DNA from: Frankiaceae bacterium
GTDB lineage: Bacteria; Actinomycetota; Actinomycetes; JAFAQI01
Assembly (NCBI GenBank): GCA_025929365.1
Contig: JAICMG010000016.1
Span: 1 to 33,561, forward strand
Direction: 5' to 3'
Length of the DNA stretch: 33,561 nt
Position numbers and translations under genes: made by a program. This document shows, in pieces, positions 25,608 through 33,561 of this stretch. The notes under the pieces were generated by a model. It saw only the letters and a list, made by a program, of their open reading frames with translations, ran no database searches and was not told the origin of the DNA. Position 1 is the stretch's first letter, and every line of letters starts with the position of its first letter.

Positions 25608-26852
25608 TCAGGCGCGGATCTGGCCGTTGCCGGTGACGACCCAGGTGGTGCTGGTCAGCTCGGGCAGCGCCATCGGCCCGCGGGCATGCAGCTTCTGGTT
25701 GGAGATGCCGATCTCGGCCCCGAAGCCGAACTGCTCGCCGTCGGTGAACCGCGTCGAGGCGTTGATCATCACGGCTGCGGAGTCCAGACCGGCGACGAAC
25801 TGCTGCGACGCCTCGAGCGACCTCGTGACGATCGCCTCGGTGTGCCCGCTCCCCCACCGGCGGATGTGCGCCACCGCCTCCTGCAGCGAGCCGACGACGC
25901 CGACCGCGAGGTCGAGCGACAAGTACTCCGCCTCCCAGTCCTCGTCGGTCACGGGAAGCACCCCGTCGGCGTACGACGCGGTCCGCTGATCGCCGTGGAT
26001 CGTGACACCCGCCTGCTGAAGTGCCTGGAGTGCGCGCGGCAGGAACTGCGCCGCGATCGTCTCGTGCACGAGCATGGTCTCGGCGGCGTTGCACACGCTC
26101 GGCCGCTGCGTCTTGGCGTTGAGGATGATCTCGATGCCCATGTCGATGTCGGCGTCGGCGTCGATGTAGACGTGGCAGTTGCCGACGCCGGTCTCGATGA
26201 CCGGCACCGTCGACTCCTCGACGACACTGCGGATCAGGCCGGCGCCCCCGCGCGGGATCAGTACGTCGACCAGGCCGCGAGCGCGCATCAGGTGCTTCGC
26301 CGACTCGTGGTCGTGACCCGGCACCATCTGCACGCAACCGTCCGGAAGCCCGCTCTTCTGTGCCGACTCGGCGAGGATCGCGACCAGCGCCGCGTTGCTG
26401 TCGCGCGCACTCGAGGAACCGCGCAACAGCACCGCATTGCCGCTCTTGAGGCAAAGACCCGCGGCGTCGACCGTCACGTTCGGCCGCGCCTCATAGATGA
26501 TGCCGACGACGCCCATCGGGACCCGCACCTGGCGCAGCGTCAGCCCGTTCGGCAAGGTCGAGCCACGCACGACCTCACCGACCGGATCGGGCAGCTTCGC
26601 CACCTGCCGCAGGCCGTCGGCCATCGCCGCGACACGTCCCTCGTCGAGCCGCAACCGGTCGACCAGCGGGTTGTCGGGGTCGCGCGAGACGTCGGCCGCA
26701 TTGGCCGCCAGCACCTCGGCGGTCGCGGCCTCTAGTGCGTCGGCCATCGCAAGCAGCGCGGCATCCTTCGCGGCGCGCGTCATTGGTGCAAGCAGCGCCG
26801 CGGCCTCCCGAGCCTTCCGCGCAGTAGCGAGAACCTCGTCCGCGGTCGTCAT
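25608..26852 (-). CDS. proA: Gamma-glutamyl phosphate reductase
   Basis: ATG 26852; '[37 protein letters not shown]', '[10 protein letters not shown]', '[29 protein letters not shown]'. Confidence 0.95.
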   Translation of the reverse strand: MTTADEVLATARKAREAAALLAPMTRAAKDAALLAMADALEAATAEVLAANAADVSRDPDNPLVDRLRLDEGRVAAMADGLRQVAKLPDPVGEVVRGSTLPNGLTLRQVRVPMGVVGIIYEARPNVTVDAAGLCLKSGNAVLLRGSSSARDSNAALVAILAESAQKSGLPDGCVQMVPGHDHESAKHLMRARGLVDVLIPRGGAGLIRSVVEESTVPVIETGVGNCHVYIDADADIDMGIEIILNAKTQRPSVCNAAETMLVHETIAAQFLPRALQALQQAGVTIHGDQRTASYADGVLPVTDEDWEAEYLSLDLAVGVVGSLQEAVAHIRRWGSGHTEAIVTRSLEASQQFVAGLDSAAVMINASTRFTDGEQFGFGAEIGISNQKLHARGPMALPELTSTTWVVTGNGQIRA

Positions 26853-26879
26853 ACGCCGATCGTAGGCCCCGAAATTCCC

Positions 26880-26940
26880 GGTGATCTTGACGTTATGGGC
26901 GTCTGGAGGCCCGCCAGACGCCAACTACGTCAAGATCACC
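26880..26940. repeat. Large two-part inverted repeat (hairpin) between proA and proB
   Basis: ggtgatcttgacgt-tatg-ggcgtctgg-aggcccg-ccagacgcc-aact-acgtcaagatcacc: 14-bp and 9-bp perfect stems separated by a 4x4 internal loop; no T-tract. Confidence 0.85.
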
Positions 26941-26945
26941 GCGGG

Positions 26946-28058
26946 TTAGAGGAGGGCGAGATCGTCGCGGTGCACGACCTCGCGGGAGTACGCCGCGCCG
27001 AGCTCCGCCACCAGGTCGTGCGTCGAGCGGCCGAGCAGCGGGGGCAGCTCCGCCGCGTCGTAGGCGACAAGACCACGCGCGACGACGCGCCCTTCGGCAT
27101 CGACCAGGTCGACCGGGTCGCCGGCCGAGAACTTCCCGTCGACCGCCGTGATCCCGGCCGGCAGCAGCGAGCTGCGCCGGTCGACCACCGCCTCGACCGC
27201 GCCCGCGTCGAGCCGCACGCTGCCGCGCCCGGTCGTCGCGTGCGCGAGCCAGAGCAGGCGCGCCGGCGCCCGTTTGCCGGTCGGGTGAAAGCACGTCCCG
27301 ACATCGCCTCCGGCGAGCGCGGACGCGACATCATCGGCATGCGCGAGGAGCGTGGGCACGCCCGCCCCCGCGGCGATCCGCGCCGCCGCAACCTTCGTCG
27401 CCATGCCGCCCAGACCCACGCCGGCTTTGCCGACGGCCCCGAGCCGCACGTGTGCGAGGTCCGCGTCACCGTGCACGTCGGACACGCGCGTCGCCGGGCC
27501 ATGACTCGGGTCGGTGTCGTAGACGCCGTCGACGTCGGAGAGCAGCACCAGCGCATCCGCGCTCACGAGATGGGTGACCAGCGCGGCGAGCCGGTCGTTG
27601 TCGCCGAATCGGATCTCCTCGGTGGCGACGGTGTCGTTCTCGTTGACGACAGGTACGACGCCCAAGCCCAGCAACCGCTCGAACGTGCGAGCCGCGTTTC
27701 GGTAGTGCGCCCGACGAACGACGTCATCCGCCGTCAGCAGCACCTGGCCGACGGTCAGACCGTGCCGGCCGAACGCCTCGGTGTAGCGCGCGACGAGCAT
27801 CCCCTGTCCGACGCTCGCTGCGGCTTGCTGCGTCGCGAGGTCCTTCGGCCGCTTCGCCAGGCCCAGCGGGCGCAGCCCGGCCGCGATCGCGCCTGAGGAC
27901 ACCAGGACCACCTGCGCGCCCGCGCCGACCCGCCCGGCGAGCGCAGCGACGATGGCATCAACGCGAGCAACGTCCAGTCCGCCGTGCGAGCTGGCAAGCG
28001 ACGACGAGCCGACCTTCACGACGAGTCGCTTCGCCGAGGCGACGACGTCGCGGCTCAC
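26946..28058 (-). CDS. proB: Glutamate 5-kinase
   Basis: '[14 protein letters not shown]', '[18 protein letters not shown]', '[25 protein letters not shown]', C-terminal PUA-like region. Confidence 0.95.
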   Translation of the reverse strand: MSRDVVASAKRLVVKVGSSSLASSHGGLDVARVDAIVAALAGRVGAGAQVVLVSSGAIAAGLRPLGLAKRPKDLATQQAAASVGQGMLVARYTEAFGRHGLTVGQVLLTADDVVRRAHYRNAARTFERLLGLGVVPVVNENDTVATEEIRFGDNDRLAALVTHLVSADALVLLSDVDGVYDTDPSHGPATRVSDVHGDADLAHVRLGAVGKAGVGLGGMATKVAAARIAAGAGVPTLLAHADDVASALAGGDVGTCFHPTGKRAPARLLWLAHATTGRGSVRLDAGAVEAVVDRRSSLLPAGITAVDGKFSAGDPVDLVDAEGRVVARGLVAYDAAELPPLLGRSTHDLVAELGAAYSREVVHRDDLALL

Positions 28059-29581
28059 GATCCATCAGCGCGCGGAGCGCGACACTCCCCCATGTGGTCA
28101 TCATCCGGGTGATCGCCGGCAAACGGATCGTCCGGCAGCCCTTCGACATCCGTGTCGTACGCCGACCGGCGGGCCCGCCGTGAGGCCTTCCGGTCCTCCG
28201 CCCTCGGCCGATGGTGGTCCTCGAGCCGCTCGTCGGTGCCGCGCCCGCCGTGCGCCGCCGACCCGCGCATCGCCAAGGTCGGGACCCAGTCGAAGGTGAC
28301 GTCGCCGATCGTGACCTCGGCGCCGGCCTTCGCACCGAGCCCGGCCAGCGCGTCCTCGACGCCGAGCCGGGCGAGCCGGTCGGCGAGGTAGCCGACCGCC
28401 TCGTCGTTGCTGAAGTCGGTCTGGTGGACCCATCGCCTCGGGCGATCCCCGGTCACGACGTAGGCCTGCTCGCCGACCGGCTCGACGCTGAACCCCTCGT
28501 CGCGGACCGCCGCGGGCCGCAGCACGATCCGCGTGGGCTCGGCGGCGGGCAGGCTCGCCCGCCACTGGGTGACGCGCTCGGCCATCGCGAAGCCCAGGTC
28601 GCGCAACCCGGTGCGGCTGGCCGCGGAGATCTCGAAGACGGGGGCCCCCAGCCGCTCGCCGACCTCGCCGCGCACCATGTCGGCGAGCTCGCGTGCGTCG
28701 GGAACGTCGATCTTGTTCAGCGCGATGATCCGCGGCCGTCCGGAGAGCCCACCGGCGACCAGCTCGTCGTACGCCTCGAGCTCCGCCTCGATCGTCTCGA
28801 GATCCGACAGCGGATCCCGGCCCGGCTCGACGGTTGCGCAGTCCACGACGTGCACGAGCACCGAGCACCGCTCGATGTGGCGCAGGAACTCCAGGCCGAG
28901 CCCGCGGCCGCTGCTGGCCCCCGGGACCAGCCCGGGTACGTCGGCGACGGTGAAGGTCACCTCGCCCGCCTCGACGACGCCGAGGTTGGGCACCAGCGTG
29001 GTGAACGGGTAGTCGGCGATCTTCGGCTTCGCCGCCGACATCGCCGCGATCAACGACGACTTGCCGGCGTTCGGGAAGCCGATCAGCGCGACATCTGCGA
29101 CGGTCTTCAGCTCGAGCGTTGCCTCGACCGCCTCGCCCGGCTCACCGAGCAGCGCGAATCCGGGAGCCTTGCGTCGCGACGACGCGAGCGCGGCGTTACC
29201 CAGCCCCCCGCGACCGCCCTTGGCGAGGACGAACCGCGTGCCGGCTCCCACGAGATCGGCGAGGAACTCACCGGTTTCGCTGTCACGGACCACGGTGCCG
29301 TCCGGCACCGCAACGACGAGGTCGCCACCCTCGGCACCGGAGCGCATCGAACCTTGGCCGGGCTTGCCGCTGCCGGCGCGCTGATGCGGATGGCGGTGGA
29401 CATCGAGCAACGTCGTGACGCTCGGGTCGACGACGAGGATCACGTCTCCACCACGGCCACCGTCGCCGCCGTCGGGCCCACCGAGCGGCTTGAACTTCTC
29501 GCGCCGAACCGATGCGCAGCCGTTGCCACCGTTGCCACCGGCCGCGTGGAGAACCGCGCGGTCGACGAAGATTGCGGCCAT
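28055..29581 (-). CDS. obgE: GTPase ObgE/CgtA
   Basis: '[43 protein letters not shown]' Obg fold; '[11 protein letters not shown]'; 'VADVPGL'; 'NKID'. Confidence 0.96.
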   Translation of the reverse strand: MAAIFVDRAVLHAAGGNGGNGCASVRREKFKPLGGPDGGDGGRGGDVILVVDPSVTTLLDVHRHPHQRAGSGKPGQGSMRSGAEGGDLVVAVPDGTVVRDSETGEFLADLVGAGTRFVLAKGGRGGLGNAALASSRRKAPGFALLGEPGEAVEATLELKTVADVALIGFPNAGKSSLIAAMSAAKPKIADYPFTTLVPNLGVVEAGEVTFTVADVPGLVPGASSGRGLGLEFLRHIERCSVLVHVVDCATVEPGRDPLSDLETIEAELEAYDELVAGGLSGRPRIIALNKIDVPDARELADMVRGEVGERLGAPVFEISAASRTGLRDLGFAMAERVTQWRASLPAAEPTRIVLRPAAVRDEGFSVEPVGEQAYVVTGDRPRRWVHQTDFSNDEAVGYLADRLARLGVEDALAGLGAKAGAEVTIGDVTFDWVPTLAMRGSAAHGGRGTDERLEDHHRPRAEDRKASRRARRSAYDTDVEGLPDDPFAGDHPDDDHMGECRAPRADGS

Positions 29582-29600
29582 CGCGGCCGCCCTGACGCAG

Positions 29601-29858
29601 CTACTCGGCGGCGGTGGTGACGCTCACGACGCGGCGGCCGCGCTTGTGGCCGAACTCGACGGCACCGGCCGCGAGCGCGAACAGCGTGTCGTCGCCACCA
29701 CGGCCGACATTGTCACCGGGGTGGAAGTGCGTGCCGCGCTGGCGGACGAGGATCTCGCCCGCGTTGACCAGCTGGCCACCGAAACGCTTCACACCGAGTC
29801 GCTGCGCGTTCGAGTCCCGGCCGTTGCGGCTGGACGACGCACCCTTCTTGTGTGCCAT
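29601..29858 (-). CDS. rpmA: 50S ribosomal protein L27
   Basis: '[48 protein letters not shown]'. Confidence 0.97.
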   Translation of the reverse strand: MAHKKGASSSRNGRDSNAQRLGVKRFGGQLVNAGEILVRQRGTHFHPGDNVGRGGDDTLFALAAGAVEFGHKRGRRVVSVTTAAE

Positions 29859-29865
29859 GTCGCGA

Positions 29866-30183
29866 CTACTTCCCGGTCTCGATGCCGGTGACCCGCAGCG
29901 TCGTGAGCTTGGCGCGGTGGCCCTGACGCCGGTGGTAGCCGGACTTGTTCTTGAACAGGTGGATCGTGATCTTGGGGCCCTTGATGGCCTCGACGACCTC
30001 AGCGGTCACCGACGTCTTGGCGAGCGTGGCCGCGTCGGCCGTCACCGCGCCGGCGTCGTCGACCAGGAGCACGGCCGGCAACGTCACGGACTCACCGGGC
30101 GCACTCGCGATCCGGTCCACCGTGAGGGTGTCACCGACCGCGACCTTGTGCTGGTGGCCGCCGCTGCGGACGATCGCGTACAC
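29866..30183 (-). CDS. rplU: 50S ribosomal protein L21
   Basis: GTG 30183; '[25 protein letters not shown]...[24 protein letters not shown]'. Confidence 0.95.
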   Translation of the reverse strand: MYAIVRSGGHQHKVAVGDTLTVDRIASAPGESVTLPAVLLVDDAGAVTADAATLAKTSVTAEVVEAIKGPKITIHLFKNKSGYHRRQGHRAKLTTLRVTGIETGK

Positions 30184-30211
30184 CGTCGTACTCCTTGGGA
30201 TTGGCCTGGAA

Positions 30212-30232
30212 TGGCGCGTCGCTTCCGCGCCA
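30212..30232 (-). promoter_or_regulatory. Hairpin in the rplU 5' leader
   Basis: Perfect 7-bp stem TGGCGCG/CGCGCCA with 7-nt loop GAAGCGA (minus strand), ~28 nt upstream of the rplU start. Confidence 0.4.
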
Positions 30233-30265
30233 GCCGTCGAGTCTACGGACGCGGGTGCCGCCGGA

Positions 30266-32539
30266 TCAAACCTCGACCGGCTCAGGCTCCGGCGCGGGAG
30301 CGGATACGGCCTTGTCGGGGGCCTTCTTCGCCGCCTGATCGCCCTTGCGCTTGTCACCCTTGCTGCTCTTCTCGCCCGCCGCCGCCTTCGGCGTCACGGG
30401 CTTGGGCGGTCGCTTCTGGCTCACCGGGTCGTGCGTGAGGATCACGCCGCTGCCGCCGCACTCCTTGCAGGTCTCGCTGAACGACTCGAGCAGCCCCTCG
30501 CCGACCCGCTTGCGGGTCATCTGCACCAGCCCGAGCGAGGTGACCTCCGCGACCTGGTGGCGGGTCCGGTCGCGCCCGAGACATTCGACCAGCCGCCGCA
30601 GCACGAGGTCACGGTTGCTCTCGAGCACCATGTCGATGAAGTCGATGACGATGATCCCGCCGAGGTCGCGCAGCCGGAGCTGACGCACGATCTCCTCGGC
30701 CGCCTCGATGTTGTTCTTCGTCACCGTCTCTTCGAGGTTGCCGCCCTTGCCGGTGAACTTCCCGGTGTTGACGTCGACGACCACCATCGCCTCGGTGCGG
30801 TCGATCACGAGGTAGCCGCCGCTCGGCAGCCAGACCTTGCGGTCCAGCGCCTTGGCCAGCTGCTCGTCGATCCGGTACGCAGCGAAGACGTCCTCGTCCT
30901 CGGTCCAGCGACGGGTGCGCTCGGCGAGGTCGGGGGCAACCCATCGCACGTAGGTGTCGATGGTGTCCCACTCGTCGATGCCCTGGACGACGAGGCCGTT
31001 GAAGTCCTCGTTGAAGATGTCGCGCACCACGCGGATGACGAGATCGGGCTCCGAGTAGATGAGACTCGGCGCCGACGCGGTCTCGGACTTCTTGTCGATG
31101 TCCTCCCACTGCGCCTTCAGCCGGTTGAGGTCGCGCTCGAGCGCCTCTTCCGACGCGCCTTCGGCAGCCGTGCGGATGATGACTCCGGCATCTTCCGGCG
31201 TGAGCCGCTTGAGGATGGTCTTGAGCCGCGTTCGCTCGGTGTCCGGAAGCTTGCGGCTGATCCCCGACAACCTGCCGTCGGGCACGTAGACCATGAAGCG
31301 ACCCGGCAGGCTGACCTGGCTGGTCAGTCGCGCGCCCTTGTGGCCGATCGGGTCCTTCGTCACCTGCACGAGCACCGACTGGCCGCTCTTCAACGCCTGC
31401 TCGATGCGCGGCGCGCCACCCTCGAGTGCGCTGGCGTCGTAGTTGACCTCCCCGGCGTACAGCACGGCATTGCGGCCGCGGCCGATGTCGACGAACGCCG
31501 CCTCCATGCTCGGCAGCACGTTCTGCACCTTGCCGAGGTAGACGTTGCCCACCATCGACGCGGCGTGCTTGCGGGTGACGTAGTGCTCGACGAGTACGCC
31601 GTCCTCGAGCACCGCGATCTGCGTGCGGTCCTCGCCCTGCTTCACCACCATGATGCGATCGACCGCTTCGCGCCGGGCGAGGAACTCAGCCTCGGTGATG
31701 ATCGACGGCCGGCGGCGTTGGGTCTCGCGGCCGTCGCGACGACGCTGGCGCTTCGCCTCGATCCGGGTCGAGCCCTTCACACCGCGGACGGAGTCCCCGC
31801 GGGCGCCGTCGTCGGCCGAGGGCCGCGGCGGACGCACGTGCACCACGGTGTTCGGGGGGTCATCGGGTGAGCTGCCGTCCTCGCCCTCGCCGGTACCGCG
31901 CCGGCGGCGGCGCCGGCGGCGAGTGCCGGCGCTGCTGCCGTCCTCGGCCGTGCCACCGTCGCTGTCGTCAGCCTCGGGGTCGGCTGTCGCGCCGTCCTCG
32001 TCGGATTCCTCATCCGCCCCGGCGTCGCCGACGCCGCTTGCCCCGCCGCGGCCACCCCGGCCACGCCGACCTCGCCGGCGGCGGGTCGACCGCGGCGCCC
32101 CGGGCTCGCCGTCGTCGTCGGTGTCGACCGAGTCGACCGGCTCGTCGGCGCTTGGGCCCGCCTCCTCGGCGGGTGCCGCGGTGGCCTTCGGCTTGCGTGG
32201 CGGCGCGAGCTCGGCGGGAGGCGGCTGGAAGACGACCGCCGCCGTCGGCGCCTTACGGACCCGCTTCGCGGGCGCGGCCGCTTCCTCGGCGGGCGCGCCG
32301 GGGTCAGGCTCCGCCGCTACCGCCTTCTTCCGGGTCCGCTTCACGGGAGGCGGCGCTTCCGCGGGATCCGCGGCCGCCGCCTTCGCGCCGTCGGCCGGAG
32401 CCGAAGGCGGGGCCTCGACCGGCGTCGGCGGGCCGGCGGGGCGGCGGGCGGCCCGCCTCCGAGGTGCGCCCTTGGCCCCTGCCGCGGGCTCGTCGTGTGA
32501 TTCGTTGGATGTTTCGGTGGTGCGCTCGTCGTCGAGCAC
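30266..32539 (-). CDS. rne: Ribonuclease E/G family protein with long low-complexity N-terminal extension
   Basis: GTG 32539; S1-like '[36 protein letters not shown]'; '[51 protein letters not shown]'; Zn-link 'CKECGGSG'. Confidence 0.94.
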   Translation of the reverse strand: MLDDERTTETSNESHDEPAAGAKGAPRRRAARRPAGPPTPVEAPPSAPADGAKAAAADPAEAPPPVKRTRKKAVAAEPDPGAPAEEAAAPAKRVRKAPTAAVVFQPPPAELAPPRKPKATAAPAEEAGPSADEPVDSVDTDDDGEPGAPRSTRRRRGRRGRGGRGGASGVGDAGADEESDEDGATADPEADDSDGGTAEDGSSAGTRRRRRRRRGTGEGEDGSSPDDPPNTVVHVRPPRPSADDGARGDSVRGVKGSTRIEAKRQRRRDGRETQRRRPSIITEAEFLARREAVDRIMVVKQGEDRTQIAVLEDGVLVEHYVTRKHAASMVGNVYLGKVQNVLPSMEAAFVDIGRGRNAVLYAGEVNYDASALEGGAPRIEQALKSGQSVLVQVTKDPIGHKGARLTSQVSLPGRFMVYVPDGRLSGISRKLPDTERTRLKTILKRLTPEDAGVIIRTAAEGASEEALERDLNRLKAQWEDIDKKSETASAPSLIYSEPDLVIRVVRDIFNEDFNGLVVQGIDEWDTIDTYVRWVAPDLAERTRRWTEDEDVFAAYRIDEQLAKALDRKVWLPSGGYLVIDRTEAMVVVDVNTGKFTGKGGNLEETVTKNNIEAAEEIVRQLRLRDLGGIIVIDFIDMVLESNRDLVLRRLVECLGRDRTRHQVAEVTSLGLVQMTRKRVGEGLLESFSETCKECGGSGVILTHDPVSQKRPPKPVTPKAAAGEKSSKGDKRKGDQAAKKAPDKAVSAPAPEPEPVEV

Positions 32540-32659
32540 GTGTACTCCTGTCCGCTCCCGGGAGCGCCACGGACACTGCTGCCCTGGCACCCCGCGCGGG
32601 GCGAGGTCGAGAAAGCCTGTGGCGACGGCGCCTGGATCGCGAACCAGGCGTTCGATCCG

Positions 32660-33394
32660 CTACTTCAGCGGGTCGAGCAAATGCCTCGCGGCCTGCGGCG
32701 GTGCCGCGTCGAGCAGGCCCTGCGCCAGCCTCGTCGCCACGGGGGCGGCGGGCGTCGACAGTCCGGCTGCGCGTCGCAGCGCTGTCACAACGTCGTCGGG
32801 TCGAACAGCGGGTGTGGAATGCCGAACAACCACGTCCAGTGTCGCACACGGGGGTCCATCGACCGTCTCAGCAGCCACAACCGCCGCTCGCGCGTCGACC
32901 TGCCGGCTGCCGTCCTTCGTCGGGCGGTCGACCAGCAGCGCGTCGAGGGCGAGAAAGACCGCCAGGGCGGCCGCGCCGTCCTCCGGCGACACCCCTGGGA
33001 GCTCGATCCGCCACGCCGAGGCCTCGATCCGGTCGGCCAGCCCGACCCCACCGGGCGCCGCCTCGACCACGGTGATCACGTCCAGGCCGGTAGGCAGCGC
33101 GGCGTCGAGCGCCGTGCGCACCCACTCGGGATCGCGTTGCTCGGCCAGCCCGATCTCGAGGTACTCGGCCTCGGACGCGGCACCCGTCGGTGCCGCGCCG
33201 GCGTAGGACACCTTCGGGTGCGGCGAGAACCCGGCGCTGAACGCGATCGGCACACCCGAGCGGTGCAGCGCGCGCTCGAAGGCGCGGGCGAAGTCTCGAT
33301 GGCTGATGAATCGCAGCCGGCCACGCTTCGTGTAACGGACCCGGAGCCGCTGTACGACGGGCGGCGGCGGCGGGCCTTCAGGTTGCCGCGACAT
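32660..33394 (-). CDS. TIGR03936 / DUF2344 family protein
   Basis: 'VRYTKRGRLRFISHRDFARAFERALHRSGVPIAFSAGFSPHPKVSYA'. Confidence 0.9.
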   Translation of the reverse strand: MSRQPEGPPPPPVVQRLRVRYTKRGRLRFISHRDFARAFERALHRSGVPIAFSAGFSPHPKVSYAGAAPTGAASEAEYLEIGLAEQRDPEWVRTALDAALPTGLDVITVVEAAPGGVGLADRIEASAWRIELPGVSPEDGAAALAVFLALDALLVDRPTKDGSRQVDARAAVVAAETVDGPPCATLDVVVRHSTPAVRPDDVVTALRRAAGLSTPAAPVATRLAQGLLDAAPPQAARHLLDPLK

Positions 33395-33561
33395 CAGACC
33401 GGGGTGAGGGGAATGACGCTGCGACCGGTCGGGCCGACCTGGGTCTCAGTGCCCATCGACGGGCACACGCCGCAGTCGTAGCAGGGGCTCCAGCGGCAGT
33501 CGTCCACTTCGGCCTCGCCGATCGCGTCCTGCCAGTCGCCCCAGAGCCAGTCCTTGTCCAG
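33394..33561 (-). CDS. B12-binding radical SAM protein (TIGR03960-like), C-terminal fragment truncated by window end
   Basis: Minus-strand reading ...LDKDWLWGDWQDAIGEAEVDDCRWSPCYDCGVCPSMGTETQ...PLTPV*; overlaps the TIGR03936 start. Confidence 0.85.
   Translation of the reverse strand: MDKDWLWGDWQDAIGEAEVDDCRWSPCYDCGVCPSMGTETQVGPTGRSVIPLTPV

Noticed and set aside
29945-31870. 641-aa plus-strand ORF opposite rplU and rne
   Set aside because: Antisense shadow of highly conserved housekeeping genes.
31623-33206. 527-aa plus-strand Ser/Arg/Pro-rich ORF
   Set aside because: Antisense shadow of the RNase E/G low-complexity N-terminus and the TIGR03936 gene.

Overview
High-GC actinobacterial chromosomal window (33.6 kb) with three parts. 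(1) Left flank, 1-4420: end of an MFS transporter, a two-gene module (Pro-rich membrane protein plus a polysaccharide deacetylase/GT2 glycosyltransferase fusion), and a secreted protein. (2) A ~13.65-kb integrative island, 4421-18113, inserted at the 3' end of tRNA-Ala(GGC). It is bounded by a perfect 44-bp direct repeat (attL 4421-4464, attR 18070-18113), has matching arm-type motifs just inside both ends, and carries an intact tyrosine integrase and an excisionase-like HTH gene. Its cargo looks like a compact defence island: an AbiE-type toxin-antitoxin pair plus a second AbiEi-like gene, a complete type I R-M system (hsdRSM) followed by a tightly coupled unknown gene, a NERD nuclease-related gene, and a TIR-domain protein coupled to a small unknown protein. 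(3) A housekeeping region, 18145-33561, all on the minus strand: histidine phosphatase, rsfS, LCP/LytR_C protein, nadD, LPxTG surface protein, VWA/MoxR pair, proA, proB, obgE, rpmA, rplU, RNase E/G, a TIGR03936 protein and a radical SAM C-terminus. Main leads: the TIR protein with an unassigned C-terminal domain plus its small partner; the unknown gene after hsdM; two large palindromes overlying the promoters of the two AbiEi-like genes; the altered encoded 3' CCA of the target tRNA; and possible older tRNA 3'-end scars upstream of the island. All calls come from reading the sequence; no database search was run.
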